Positions 1-8,314 are shown, counted from the stretch's first letter. The stretch: DNA of 64,000 bases from Labedella populi (GCF_004078655.1 NZ_RZNC01000005.1:1-64000); one strand, 5' to 3'. The notes: generated by a model not told the origin, from the sequence alone. A program made the numbers and translations.

Positions 1-1
1 C

Positions 2-458
2 GCCGACCCGAACGGTGTCGGATCCATCGACGGACTCGACACACCCGTTCCCGTCACAACGATCGAACGACTCATCGACACCGGCGGGTTCCAACTCGAG
101 ACCTTCAGTGCGAACGGGCGGGTCCTGTCCCTGTCGTCCGTGCAGCGCTGCTTCAACGCGACTCAGCGCCGCGCGATCATCGGACGAGACGGCGGCTGCA
201 TCATCCCCGGCTGCAGGATTCCCGCCGGATGGTGCGAAGTCCACCACGTCATCCCCTGGCGAGACGGCGGCCGAACCCACGTCGACAACGGCGTCCTCCG
301 ACAACGGCGTCCTCCTCTGCTGGGGCCACCACCAGAACATCGACACCGGCCCCTGGCGCATCAGCACGCCCAACGGCGTCCCCCACGTGAGAGGACCGGG
401 GCACGTCGAATGGACATACGTTACGAAATCACGGGCTCGGCTCCCCGCCACCGGCTGA
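2..458 (+). pseudogene. DUF222/HNH endonuclease (13E12-type), C-terminal part, frameshifted
   Basis: The window opens inside this gene, so its N-terminal DUF222 half lies upstream. From base 2 one frame reads through a zinc-type HNH core: GCIIPGC, then CEVHHVIPW with the HH pair, then DGGRTHVDNGVL. The expected continuation LLCWGHHQNIDTGPW and the tail to the stop at 456-458 are in another frame. The switch falls exactly at a 16-bp tandem duplication (283-314), and removing one copy restores a single frame across the HNH domain. This is therefore a recently broken gene, assuming the base calls are right. HNH/DUF222 proteins are repeated, fast-evolving genes in Microbacteriaceae; their biological role is not settled. 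Confidence 0.85.
283..314. repeat. 16-bp perfect tandem duplication that frameshifts the HNH gene
   Basis: CGACAACGGCGTCCTC occurs at 283-298 and again, adjacent and identical, at 299-314. Sixteen bases shift the frame by one, matching the observed switch from the frame of base 2 to the frame of base 15. Confidence 0.95.
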
Positions 459-545
459 TCACGCCCGCCGGGGCCGGGTGCGCCCGTATACGCCAGCCTG
501 CACTCGTACACGCCGCCTGCTCTCGCGCACGCCCGCCGGCGTTCG

Positions 546-1007
546 TCAGGACGAGGACGGAACCGGCGGACCGATGAGGAGGAGGGCGATGAACACCACC
601 GTCACGAGCCCGACGGCGGAGACCGCCGCGACGACCGGTCGACGCAGCACCCACGCCTGAACATGCTCGAGGACTCCCCGCGGCCGATCGCCCCCCGCCG
701 CGAGCCTCCACCCGCCGTCGAGTCGGCCACGGCGATCCATGACGACGTCGAAGGGAACGGTGGCGAACGGCACGACAGCACTCGCGAGCCCGAGAACCCC
801 CGTCACGACGGACCACCGCTGATTCACCCAGACGAACACCGTCACGCCGACGAAGCACAGGAAGACGAAGCCGTGCACCCCACCAGCCGGCGGAATGAGG
901 GCCTCCGTCGTCCGTATGACGTACTTGAGGAACATCGCGGTGAGCAGAAAAGCCCACGTGATGGCCTCGGCGATCGCGACGATGCGGAAGAGGAGTCGGG
1001 GAGTCAT
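546..1007 (-). CDS. DUF3817 integral membrane protein
   Basis: A 153-residue membrane protein beginning MTPRLLFRIVAIAEAITW. The early R-I-V-A-x-x-E-A-x-T-W stretch and the later GGVHGF stretch are typical of DUF3817, a small actinobacterial membrane family of unknown function. Three hydrophobic segments lie in the first 85 residues. A basic, proline-rich loop follows, and then an extra C-terminal helix (about 125-148) that many family members lack. The ATG at 1007 is preferred; a GTG at 1010 is one codon upstream. Only GAGG lies two bases before the ATG, while TACCGT sits about seven bases upstream, so the message may be leaderless. It is divergent from the next gene. Confidence 0.75.
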   Translation of the reverse strand: MTPRLLFRIVAIAEAITWAFLLTAMFLKYVIRTTEALIPPAGGVHGFVFLCFVGVTVFVWVNQRWSVVTGVLGLASAVVPFATVPFDVVMDRRGRLDGGWRLAAGGDRPRGVLEHVQAWVLRRPVVAAVSAVGLVTVVFIALLLIGPPVPSSS

Positions 1008-1148
1008 CACCTCGACGGTAACCCGCCGAGGTCACGGCTCCCTGGGGGCGGGGCCGTGCCCGACCCGCCGACGTGCGCGTCATTCCCGCTCGGAGGACGT
1101 AGCGTTGTCCCACGAGGACGACCCGTCGCCCCGCGATCAGGAGATGCG

Positions 1149-2501
1149 ATGACGCACATGGACGCCGAGCCCGCGAACAGCCACAACACCGCGAACAGCC
1201 ACAACACCGCGAACGGTGACGGTTGGCGGAGGGCGGGCGGCGAACGGCCGACGACCGGTGCCGATCGGGCGAACTGGGCGGGCAACTACACCTACTCGGG
1301 CGTGATCGTCGAGCCCGAATCCCTCGACGAGGTGAGGGCGATCGTCCGGTCCGGCCGACGGGTGCGGGCCCTCGGGACGAGGCACTCGTTCAACGCCCTG
1401 CCCGACAGCGAGACGCTCGTCCACCTCGGACGTCTGCCGTCCGACCCCGTCGTCGACGCGGAACGCGGCACGGTCACCGTCGGCTCGGCGACGCGCTACG
1501 GCGATCTGGCGCGGTTCCTGCACGAGCGCGGACTCGCCCTCCACAACCTCGGGTCACTGCCGCACATCTCCGTCGGGGGCGCGACCGCCACCGGCACCCA
1601 CGGATCGGGCGACGACAACGGCACGCTCTCGAGCGCCGTGGCCGGTCTGCAACTCGTGACCGCCGACGGCGACCTCCTCGAGGTCGACCGAGAGACCGAC
1701 GGCTTCGACGGCATGGTCGTGGGCCTCGGTGCCTTCGGAGTCGTCACTCGAGTGACCCTCGAGGTCCGGCCGACGTTCGACATCCGGCAGGACGCCTTCA
1801 CGGGCGTGTCCTGGGATCGTCTCATCGAGGACTTCGACGCCGTGATGAGCGCCGCCTACAGCGTGAGTGTGCTCACCCGTTGGTCGGCAGACGTCATCGA
1901 TCACCTCTGGCTCAAGACGCTCGTGACGGAGTCGACCCCGGACCTCATCGACGCGACGCACCTCGGCGCGGTCGCGGCTCCCACGTGGGAGCTCTCCGAT
2001 GAGCAGCCCTCGAACCTCACTCCGTTCGGTGTCGCCCGCCCCTGGTCGGAGCTGCTGCCGCACTTCCGGCTCGACACCACCCCGAGCGCCGGAGAGGAGA
2101 TCCAGACGGAATACCTCGTGCCCCGGTCGAGGATCCGGGAGGCGTTGCGGTCGCTGCGCCTGATCGGGGCGCGCATCGACGCAGCCCTCCTCATCACGGA
2201 ACTCCGCACGGTGGCGGCCGACCGCTTGTGGCTGAGCGGAGCGTTCGAGCACGACGTCGTGGGCGTGCACTTCACGTTCGTTCCCGACGTGGATCGCGTG
2301 AACGCGGTCGTGCCGGCGATCGAAGAGATCCTCCTCCCGCTCGGTGGCCGACCCCACTGGGGGAAGCACTTCCTCGCGACGGCCCCCGACCTCGGTCCGC
2401 TGTACCCCCGCCTCGAGCAGTGGGCCGCTCTCGTCGAGACGTACGACCCTCGAGGCGTGTTCCGCAACCGCTTCATCGAGGAGCGCGTCCTCGGCGGGTG
2501 A
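1149..2501 (+). CDS. FAD-dependent alditol oxidase-like protein (D-arabinono-1,4-lactone oxidase family)
   Basis: This is a 450-residue VAO-type flavoenzyme. The FAD-binding half carries NWAGNYTYS, ALGTRHSFN and GTATGTHGSG-like segments. The His of RHSF corresponds to the residue that covalently binds FAD in AldO/xylitol oxidases. The C-terminal half matches the ALO domain and ends VFRNRFIEE. Such enzymes oxidise a terminal hydroxyl of alditols or an aldonolactone with O2, giving H2O2; the substrate here is not deducible. The start at 1149 is chosen because CAGGAG lies five bases upstream and it clears the opposing gene. The first 25 residues hold a duplicated ANSHNT unit and are probably disordered. 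It stands alone in its strand and direction. Confidence 0.85.
   Translation: MTHMDAEPANSHNTANSHNTANGDGWRRAGGERPTTGADRANWAGNYTYSGVIVEPESLDEVRAIVRSGRRVRALGTRHSFNALPDSETLVHLGRLPSDPVVDAERGTVTVGSATRYGDLARFLHERGLALHNLGSLPHISVGGATATGTHGSGDDNGTLSSAVAGLQLVTADGDLLEVDRETDGFDGMVVGLGAFGVVTRVTLEVRPTFDIRQDAFTGVSWDRLIEDFDAVMSAAYSVSVLTRWSADVIDHLWLKTLVTESTPDLIDATHLGAVAAPTWELSDEQPSNLTPFGVARPWSELLPHFRLDTTPSAGEEIQTEYLVPRSRIREALRSLRLIGARIDAALLITELRTVAADRLWLSGAFEHDVVGVHFTFVPDVDRVNAVVPAIEEILLPLGGRPHWGKHFLATAPDLGPLYPRLEQWAALVETYDPRGVFRNRFIEERVLGG
1172..1214. repeat. 18-bp in-frame tandem repeat in the oxidase N-terminus
   Basis: An 18-bp unit is present twice (1172-1189 and 1190-1207) and continues for seven more bases. 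It encodes a repeated ANSHNT hexapeptide. Being a multiple of three, it does not disturb the frame. Confidence 0.9.
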
Positions 2502-2557
2502 GTGACGGGTGAGTGGCGGCGACGCGGGCGCGGCGGGCGCGGCGGGCGAGGCGAGCC

Positions 2558-2812
2558 TCAGGACTCGTCGGTCTCGGTCTCCCCGCCGTCGGTCATGACC
2601 GTGGGCTCCTCGATGCGCCCGTCCCGCGGTACCCTGAGTCCCTCCTCAGGCGACGCGCCGTGGCTGCCTCCCGCGATCTGGTCCACGGTCAACAGGCCGT
2701 CGGGGTCCTGCGCGTCCCGTTCCCCCGTGAGGCGCTCCCCGACGATCGCCGGGTCTTTCGCCGGGTCGTTCACCGCGGGCTCGCCACTCTCGTCACGTTG
2801 TGGGTCCGACAT
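2558..2812 (-). CDS. Small acidic hypothetical protein
   Basis: An 84-residue hydrophilic protein starting MSDPQRDESGEP and ending GGETETDES. It is rich in Asp, Glu, Gly and Pro, has no cysteine and shows no membrane segment or recognised domain. The short phrases NDPAKDPAIVGERLTGE and DGLLTVDQIAGG suggest a conserved, mostly unstructured protein. The start at 2812 is preferred over an upstream in-frame ATG because GGAGGA-like sequence precedes it. It is convergent with the oxidase gene. I do not recognise a function. Confidence 0.55.
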   Translation of the reverse strand: MSDPQRDESGEPAVNDPAKDPAIVGERLTGERDAQDPDGLLTVDQIAGGSHGASPEEGLRVPRDGRIEEPTVMTDGGETETDES

Positions 2813-2889
2813 CCGTCCTCCGCTCCGATTGTTCGGTGGACGAACGACTCGTTCCACCGCGAGGCCAGACTTTATGCACATGTCGGAGA

Positions 2890-3060
2890 TTGTCAATGCC
2901 CTGTGCTGAAGTGTGCCCGTCGATAACGTGGGTAATGGTTCGGATGCAGCACAGGCTTACGAAGCAGCGGCGCCCTCGGAGAAGGGGCGATCCGTAGGCT
3001 CGGAGCCTCGCGTTCGGCGTGGGGGTGGAGTGTGTCGGGTCATTCCACCCCCACTTTCTT
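2890..3060 (+). ncRNA. Possible small RNA in the 353-bp gap 2813-3165 (tentative)
   Basis: No protein gene is supported between 2813 and 3165. The + strand holds CCTGTGCTG at 2900-2908 and its exact complement at 2947-2955, a short AGGCT/AGCCT hairpin near 2996-3008, and a strong terminator-like stem at 3019-3054 followed by TTTCTTCTT. A terminator with no upstream gene on its strand suggests a short structured transcript. A 5' leader of the following SDR gene is the alternative. No promoter was recognised with confidence. Confidence 0.25.
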
Positions 3061-3063
3061 CTT
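3019..3063 (+). terminator. Intrinsic terminator-like hairpin
   Basis: GTGGGGGTGGA (3019-3029) pairs perfectly with TCCACCCCCAC (3044-3054) across a 14-base loop, and TTTCTTCTT follows. On the + strand this is the best rho-independent signal in the window. It lies about 100 bases before the SDR gene, so it could end an upstream short RNA or attenuate that gene. Confidence 0.6.
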
Positions 3064-3165
3064 GTCGCCCCTCCCGGGGAGACGCGCCTTCGGCGTGCCC
3101 GTGAACGGCATGCCCGTCCGACCGCCCGGCACCGCGCGAAGCACTCGAAGAGCACTGGAGGAACG

Positions 3166-3993
3166 ATGAGCGACAGCACGACGAGCAGCACGAGCACCCC
3201 CGACCCCACACGGACGGCGATCGTGACCGGCTCCGACTCCGGTATCGGGCGCGCCACCGCCGTCGCCCTCGCCCGCGACGGGTTCGATGTCGGCATCACG
3301 TGGCACTCGGACGAGGATGGCGCGAACGAGACGGCGGAGCTCGTGCGCCGGCACGGCGTCCGTGCCGTCGTCGCCCAGTTGGACACGACCGACCTCGAGA
3401 GCTGCGGGGACGTCGTCGACAGCATGGCGGACGAACTCGGCGGGCTCCACGTCTTCGTGAACAACGCCGGAATGGGTGAACACACGAAGTTCCTCGACCA
3501 GACGATCGACGACTGGCGGAAGGTGATCGCGGCCGACCTCGACGGCGCGTTCGTCTGCATTCAGCGTGCGGCGAAGCGCATGGTCGCGGCGGGCAACGGC
3601 GGCCGCATCATCGGCGTCACGAGCGTTCACGAGACGCAGCCGCGCGTCGGCTCGTCCGCCTACGACGCCGCCAAGCACGGCCTCGGCGGGCTCCTCAAGA
3701 CCGTCGCCCTCGAACTCGGGCACCTCGGAATCACGGCCAACGCCGTCGCGCCGGGTGAGATCAACACCCCCATGAACTCCACCGAAGACGTGGACGCGCG
3801 CGAGATGGAGCGCCCGGGCGTTCCCCTCGGTCGCCCCGGCAACCCGGAGGAGATCGCCGACGTCATCGCTTTCCTCGCCTCGCCCCGGTCGTCGTACGTG
3901 ACGGGCGCATCGTGGGCGGTCGACGGCGGAATGCTCAACATGGGCCCCCAGGCGGGCTCCCACCTCGAGAGCAACGACTGGCGCGAGAACTGA
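3166..3993 (+). CDS. SDR-family NAD(P)-dependent oxidoreductase
   Basis: A 275-residue classical short-chain dehydrogenase. The cofactor motif TGSDSGIGRA is near residues 21-30, NNAG near 103-106, a serine in the VTSVHE strand, and the catalytic YDAAK pair near 166-170. The C-terminal half has APGEINTPM and the usual ASWAVDGGM ending. The ATG at 3166 has GGAGGA four bases upstream. The next gene, a zinc alcohol dehydrogenase, follows after 89 bases on the same strand, so the two may be co-transcribed. The substrate is unknown. The family resembles stress-linked glucose/ribitol-type SDRs that accompany zinc dehydrogenases in actinobacteria. Confidence 0.88.
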   Translation: MSDSTTSSTSTPDPTRTAIVTGSDSGIGRATAVALARDGFDVGITWHSDEDGANETAELVRRHGVRAVVAQLDTTDLESCGDVVDSMADELGGLHVFVNNAGMGEHTKFLDQTIDDWRKVIAADLDGAFVCIQRAAKRMVAAGNGGRIIGVTSVHETQPRVGSSAYDAAKHGLGGLLKTVALELGHLGITANAVAPGEINTPMNSTEDVDAREMERPGVPLGRPGNPEEIADVIAFLASPRSSYVTGASWAVDGGMLNMGPQAGSHLESNDWREN

Positions 3994-4082
3994 CCCTCAG
4001 GCGGTCCCGTCTCCACCCCGCCTCACGCGCGACGCTCTCGGGCACGCCCAAGCACAGGCTCCATCGATCGAAAGGACTACCC

Positions 4083-5264
4083 ATGAAGGCCCTCACCTGG
4101 CAGGCCAAGCGGAACGTGACCATCGAGGACGTACCGGACCCGCGGATCGTCGAGCCGACGGACGCGATCATCCGTGTGACCTCCGCAGCGATCTGCGGCT
4201 CGGACCTGCACCTTTACGAGCTGTTCGGTCCGTTCATCGGCAAGGGCGACGTCCTCGGCCACGAGACGATGGGGATCGTCGAGGAGGTCGGCTCCGAGGT
4301 CACGCGCGTGAAAGCGGGCGACCGTGTCGTCATCCCCTTCACGATCGCGTGCGGCGAGTGCTACATGTGCAAGCGCGGGCTGCAGTCGCAGTGCGAGACG
4401 ACGCAGGTCCACGAGTACGGCACGGGAGCATCGCTCTACGGCTACACGAAGATGTACGGGCAGGTGCCGGGGGGCCAAGCCGAGTACCTACGGGTGCACC
4501 GTGCCGACGCCAATTGCATCGTCGTCGGCACCGAATTGCCCGACGACCGGTACCTCTTCCTGAGCGACATCCTCCCGACCGCCTGGCAGGCCGTGCAGTA
4601 CGCCGGCGTGCCCGACGGCGGCAGCCTCGGCGTCTACGGCCTGGGGCCGGTCGGACAGTTCTCGGCGCGCATCGGCGCCTACCTCGGGTACGAGGTCTAC
4701 GCGATCGATCCGGTGCCCGAGCGGCGGGCACTCGCGGAGAAGTATGGAATCCGCACCTTCGACTCGACCAAGACCGTCATCGAGGAGATCCGCGACGCGA
4801 CGGACGGGCGGGGTCCCGACGCGGTGGTCGACGCTGTCGGGATGGAAGCCCACGGCTCGCCCGTCGCCGCAGCGGCCCACGCCGCGATCGGTCTCCTGCC
4901 GGACGCGATCGCGCGTCCCGCCATGGACAAGGCCGGTATCGACCGGCTCGCTGCGCTGCATGGAGCGCTCGAGCTCGTCCGCCGCGGCGGCACCGTCTCG
5001 ATCAGCGGTGTCTACGGTGGCGAGGCGGACCCGATGCCGATGAAGTCGATGTTCGACAAGCAGGTCGCCCTGCGCATGGGTCAGTGCAACGTCGGGCGAT
5101 GGACGCCGACGCTCCTGCCGCTCGCGGAGCGGGACGATGATCCGCTCGGCACCGCCGACCTCGTCACCCACCGGGTGCCGCTCGCGGAGGCGCCGCACAT
5201 GTACGAGGTCTTCCAGAAGAAAGAGGACGGCTGCATCAAGGTCGTCCTCGACCCCGCCGCATGA
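4083..5264 (+). CDS. Zinc-dependent alcohol dehydrogenase, formaldehyde-dehydrogenase-like
   Basis: A 393-residue medium-chain dehydrogenase. The catalytic zinc site is visible as ICGSDLH (Cys) and GHETMG (His-Glu). The structural zinc lobe has four cysteines spaced as CGECYMC followed by CKRG and SQC. The Rossmann motif is GLGPVGQ near residue 187. The insertion and length match the 'glutathione-independent formaldehyde dehydrogenase-like' clade rather than simple ADHs. The likely reaction is NAD-linked oxidation of an alcohol or aldehyde adduct. AAAGGA lies seven bases before the ATG. It follows the SDR gene on the same strand. The true substrate is not visible. Confidence 0.88.
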   Translation: MKALTWQAKRNVTIEDVPDPRIVEPTDAIIRVTSAAICGSDLHLYELFGPFIGKGDVLGHETMGIVEEVGSEVTRVKAGDRVVIPFTIACGECYMCKRGLQSQCETTQVHEYGTGASLYGYTKMYGQVPGGQAEYLRVHRADANCIVVGTELPDDRYLFLSDILPTAWQAVQYAGVPDGGSLGVYGLGPVGQFSARIGAYLGYEVYAIDPVPERRALAEKYGIRTFDSTKTVIEEIRDATDGRGPDAVVDAVGMEAHGSPVAAAAHAAIGLLPDAIARPAMDKAGIDRLAALHGALELVRRGGTVSISGVYGGEADPMPMKSMFDKQVALRMGQCNVGRWTPTLLPLAERDDDPLGTADLVTHRVPLAEAPHMYEVFQKKEDGCIKVVLDPAA

Positions 5265-5279
5265 CCGGACGGGTCGCGC

Positions 5280-5810
5280 TCAACTGAGCGGACGGCCATC
5301 CGAGCAGGAGCCGTCGTCGCCGTTCTCGAGCATCGCTGCGAGAAGGGTGACGGCGGCTTCCGTCGCGGAGGAGACCACGTCGGCGGGGCCGCCCTCGAAA
5401 TGGAATTCGCGCACCTCGAGGCGATCGCCCACGAGGGCGGCGATGAATGTCGTACCCTCCGGCTGCCCCTCCTCGGGGCCCGGGCCGCCGACACCCGTGG
5501 CGCCGATCGCCGCGTCCGCGCCGAAGAGCGACGCGACCCCACGGGCGAGCTGCTGCGCGCACGTCGCCGTCACGACGGGGCCGCGTTCGACTCCCAGCAC
5601 CGAGAACTTGACCTCGGAGTCATAGGCGACGACACCGCCGGCGAACCACTCCGACGCGCCGGAGCCCGCCCCGAGTCGCGAGGCGATCGTGCCGCTCGTC
5701 AGAGACTCCGCGACGGCGACGCGGATCCCCGAGCCGCCGGCTCGATTTGCAATCCGATCGACGGCATCCTTCCCGTCGCCGGGACGATCGTCGCCTGTCG
5801 AAGAGGTCAT
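5280..5810 (-). CDS. pncC: CinA C-terminal-type nicotinamide-nucleotide amidohydrolase
   Basis: A 176-residue protein made only of the CinA C-terminal domain. The signature AESLTSGTIASRLG (about residues 34-47) and the later GATGVGGPGPEEGQPEGT segment are the conserved catalytic regions of the family. Family members of this type deamidate nicotinamide mononucleotide to nicotinate mononucleotide in NAD salvage. Many stand-alone copies exist in actinobacteria, usually near cell-division or DNA genes; here the neighbour is a DUF7882 gene 19 bases upstream on the same strand. A pnuC transporter gene lies 34 kb away in this window, so a link in NAD salvage is only suggestive. Confidence 0.85.
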   Translation of the reverse strand: MTSSTGDDRPGDGKDAVDRIANRAGGSGIRVAVAESLTSGTIASRLGAGSGASEWFAGGVVAYDSEVKFSVLGVERGPVVTATCAQQLARGVASLFGADAAIGATGVGGPGPEEGQPEGTTFIAALVGDRLEVREFHFEGGPADVVSSATEAAVTLLAAMLENGDDGSCSDGRPLS

Positions 5811-5829
5811 GACGCCGGTCGGTAACCGC

Positions 5830-6135
5830 TCACTGCTCTTGCGGCTCGGGGCACTCGTCGAGGTCGAGACCTCGGACGGAGAACGACGCGGTCATGAGGC
5901 GCTCGAGCCAGACCTGGTTGAGCGTCGGGGGCTTGCTGCCGTTGAAACGGAAGTGCAAGTGGCTGTGCTCGTTGAGCCAGATGGAACTCCGGCCGGAGCC
6001 GAGGGCCAGCGAGTACGACCAGGACAGCAGGAAGCTCTCCTGACGGCGGAGCTTCTGACTGATGACGAACTTGACGTGCGCGAGTTGACGATCTTCGAAC
6101 TCGAAGGTCTCGGTGCCGTAGATGAGGGAGGCCAT
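5830..6135 (-). CDS. DUF7882 family protein (Microbacteriaceae-specific)
   Basis: A 101-residue protein starting MASLIYGTETFEFEDRQLAH, with KLRRQESFLLSW, GSGRSSIWLNEHSHLHFRFNG and a final acidic tail. This pattern is DUF7882, found mainly in Microbacteriaceae and sometimes mislabelled as ATP-dependent DNA ligase. It has no nucleotidyltransferase lysine motif, so the ligase name should not be used. Its function is unknown. No clear ribosome binding site precedes the ATG; CATAGT lies about six bases before it, hinting at a leaderless message. It is divergent from the ABC substrate-binding gene, and the 285-bp gap between them carries a palindromic operator candidate. Confidence 0.75.
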   Translation of the reverse strand: MASLIYGTETFEFEDRQLAHVKFVISQKLRRQESFLLSWSYSLALGSGRSSIWLNEHSHLHFRFNGSKPPTLNQVWLERLMTASFSVRGLDLDECPEPQEQ

Positions 6136-6289
6136 GCGATGACTATGTCACTCGTATCGCCGAATCTTGAAATCTGTGACGCTCGGAAGCGGAAGTGAGA
6201 GTGAAACCACCGCTCGTCGGCGCGGCGATGAGTTGTCCCTCAGGAGCGCGTGGACGCGACCCCTCCCGACTCGCTCTCGCGGTTCTGTA

Positions 6290-6305
6290 GAGAAGCACAC
6301 TTCTC
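6290..6305. promoter_or_regulatory. Operator candidate, GAGAAG-CACA-CTTCTC
   Basis: A 16-bp inverted repeat with perfect 6-bp arms, 115 bases before the substrate-binding protein gene. The same arms occur as GAGAAGCGCTTCTC at 8154-8167 before the permease genes. The half-site AGAAGC resembles LacI-family operators, which would fit carbohydrate control. The spacer differs from the second site. Confidence 0.5.
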
Positions 6306-6420
6306 CTCGTCGCGGCAAGGACTTTCTCGCCCGGCGCACTTCTGGCTACTTTCAGGCCGTCGCCGTTCGCCGAATCGACCATGCGTTCGCCACGCACGAC
6401 GACAGAAGGAAAGGGAAGTC

Positions 6421-7785
6421 ATGAGGAAAATCACTCGCACGCTCGTGGCGGTCGGAGCCGTCACCGCGGTCGCCGCCATGAGCGCCTGCAGTTCCGGGGG
6501 CGGCGCGACCCGGAGCGGCGACGTGTCGTTCTCCACGGAGGCGACCGGCACTCTCAACGCCTGGGGGTTCGAAAACGCGGACGACGTGGGGACGTCCCGG
6601 CTCGACTACGCCGCCGACCAACTCGGCGATGTCGAGGTCGAGATCGACCAGACGTCGTTCGACGCACAGAAGTTCACGACGCGCGTCGCCGGCGGAAACG
6701 TGCCCGACGTGGTCCAGATGGACCGTCGCTTCGTCGCGACCTACGCCTCCCAGGGGCTGATCATGCCCCTCGACGAGTGCTTCTCGATCCACGACGTCGA
6801 CCCCGCGTCGACCTACTACGAGTCGGTGCTCGACGATGTCACGTACGACGACGGGGTGTGGGGGGTGCCGCAGTTCTATCAGCCGCCGGCCATCATCCTC
6901 AACAACCGTGTGCTCGAGGCCGCCGGGGTGGCGCCCGAGGAGATCGACACGTCCCAGCCGGACGTTCTTCTTGGTGCGATCGAGAAGATGTACCAGGAGA
7001 GCGATGGGAATCCCACGCTCATCGGGTTCGACCCGGTCGCCGGGGGCCAGGCCGGTCTCTGGATCCTCGGAGCGGGCGGAATGCTCGTCGAGGACGGGAA
7101 GCCGACGCTCGACGACGAGTCGAACGTCGCGGGGCTCGAGCTGCTCAAGCGCATCACCGATGCCCAGGGCGGTTACGCGAAGGTCAAGAGCTTCACGGAC
7201 TCGTTCGACACCTTCGGCGAGAACAACCAGTTCGTCGCCGACCAGGTGGGCGCTCAGGTGAATGCGCAGTGGTACGTGAACGTGCTGAGCCCGTACGTCG
7301 ACGCGCTCGACATCTCGGCCGTGCCGTTCCGCGGCGTGGATGGCGAGCCGTTCGCCGTCGCAGGCGGCCAGGCGTTCGTCATCCCGGCGAACGCGAAGAA
7401 CCCCGACGCCGCGTGCTCGTGGGCTCTCGAGCTCACGAGCCTCGACGCGTGGAAGGCGGCCGGCGAGGCCCGCGCCGCGACGCTCTCCGAGACACCCGGC
7501 GCGATCAACGCCGGTCTCTTCACGGGCTCGCCGGAGGCCGACACGTTCGTCCGCGAGCAGTACGTGGGTGAGAGCGGGAACGCCGGATTCGATCAGACGA
7601 TCTCGACCTATTACGACGCAGTCGAGAACGGCGAGACGTTCGGTGCCTCGCCGGCGGGTCAGCAGATCGAGTCCGAGTTGAACAACGCCGTCCAATCGGT
7701 GCTGCTCGGCGACAAGACCCCCGAGGACGCACTCGCCGACGCTCAGAACGCGGCGATGCGGGCATACGACCAGGCCGTCGGATAA
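6421..7785 (+). CDS. ABC transporter extracellular solute-binding lipoprotein (sugar type)
   Basis: A 454-residue lipoprotein. The signal peptide has a basic N-terminus (MRKITR), a hydrophobic core and the lipobox MSAC with Cys23. The mature part is a family 1 (MalE-like) solute-binding fold, with NVPDVVQMDRRF and GVWGVPQFYQPPAIILNN segments typical of oligosaccharide binders. It should capture a carbohydrate outside the membrane for the two permeases encoded at 8315-10314. It is cut off from them by a bidirectional terminator and an opposing csbD gene, so it probably has its own promoter; a palindrome lies upstream. A GGAAAGGGA-rich site precedes the ATG at 6421. The ligand is unknown. Confidence 0.88.
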   Translation: MRKITRTLVAVGAVTAVAAMSACSSGGGATRSGDVSFSTEATGTLNAWGFENADDVGTSRLDYAADQLGDVEVEIDQTSFDAQKFTTRVAGGNVPDVVQMDRRFVATYASQGLIMPLDECFSIHDVDPASTYYESVLDDVTYDDGVWGVPQFYQPPAIILNNRVLEAAGVAPEEIDTSQPDVLLGAIEKMYQESDGNPTLIGFDPVAGGQAGLWILGAGGMLVEDGKPTLDDESNVAGLELLKRITDAQGGYAKVKSFTDSFDTFGENNQFVADQVGAQVNAQWYVNVLSPYVDALDISAVPFRGVDGEPFAVAGGQAFVIPANAKNPDAACSWALELTSLDAWKAAGEARAATLSETPGAINAGLFTGSPEADTFVREQYVGESGNAGFDQTISTYYDAVENGETFGASPAGQQIESELNNAVQSVLLGDKTPEDALADAQNAAMRAYDQAVG

Positions 7786-7810
7786 TCCGGCCCGGTCATC
7801 ACTGCAGCGA

Positions 7811-7844
7811 GAACGGGCCCGGGGCGATGCTCCCGGGCCCGTTC
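7811..7844. terminator. Bidirectional intrinsic terminator
   Basis: GAACGGGCCCGGG (7811-7823) pairs perfectly with CCCGGGCCCGTTC (7832-7844) over an 8-base loop. It sits between the converging ends of the solute-binding gene and the csbD gene and can serve both. The T tract is short (TTCTTCG), as is common in high-GC genomes. Confidence 0.7.
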
Positions 7845-7859
7845 TTCGTGGTCGCCTGC

Positions 7860-8030
7860 TTACTTGAAGGCGTCCTTGACGTTCTCGCCGGCCTGCTTGA
7901 GGTCGGCCTTCGACTGGTCTCCACGGCCCTCGGCAACCTTCTCGTCGTCGTTCGTCGCGTGGCCGAAAGTCTCTTTGGCCTTACCGGTGAGCTTCTCGGT
8001 GGTGTTCTCCACCTTGTCATCCGCACCCAT
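7860..8030 (-). CDS. CsbD family stress protein
   Basis: A 56-residue hydrophilic protein, MGADDKVENTTEKLTGKAKE then FGHATNDDEKVAEG and KQAGENVKDAFK. Tandem charged helices with K-x-x-G/A-K spacing are characteristic of CsbD, a small general-stress family of unknown biochemical role (sigma-B controlled in Bacillus). The start at 8030 is chosen because GGGAGA precedes it; the open frame extends upstream only as non-homologous sequence. It lies on the opposite strand between the binding-protein gene and the permease genes of a sugar importer, an odd insertion into what is usually one operon. Confidence 0.85.
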   Translation of the reverse strand: MGADDKVENTTEKLTGKAKETFGHATNDDEKVAEGRGDQSKADLKQAGENVKDAFK

Positions 8031-8153
8031 GTGATCTCCCTTCGATGGTCCGACCGCCGGTGGGATTCCCGACGTGCCAGCGACGGTACCCCGAGGGTGC
8101 GCGCTGGGCGCGGCCTTGCGCAATCCGGACGAAGCGCGTACGCGGCTTTGCGA

Positions 8154-8219
8154 GAGAAGCGCTTCTCGTGGTTTCATCCCCTTGACATTTCGTCGGAGCA
8201 GCAGGGGAGCATGCTTCTC
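8154..8219. promoter_or_regulatory. Promoter/operator region of the permease operon
   Basis: A perfect 14-bp palindrome GAGAAGCGCTTCTC (8154-8167) is followed by a consensus -35 TTGACA (8182-8187). About 20 bases further is a second partial copy centred on AGCATGCTTCTC (8208-8219), whose right half matches the first site. I see no convincing -10 box. Two spaced half-matching sites around a -35 fit repression by a dimeric LacI-type regulator, which is not encoded nearby. Confidence 0.5.
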
Positions 8220-8314
8220 CTCGGAAAGCAATGTGTTGAACGAGTCGCCTCTCCCGCCATAACGTCCCATCGGGGCTCGGCACGGCGGGTCGCTCGAGGA
8301 GGGTGCACCAACAG

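Noticed and set aside
663-1148. N-terminal extension of the alditol oxidase frame
   Set aside because: It overlaps the DUF3817 gene on the other strand, has no homology, and a good ribosome site supports the ATG at 1149.
5830-6135. ATP-dependent DNA ligase annotation for the small gene
   Set aside because: The name is used for this family in some records, but at 101 residues it has none of the nucleotidyltransferase motifs.
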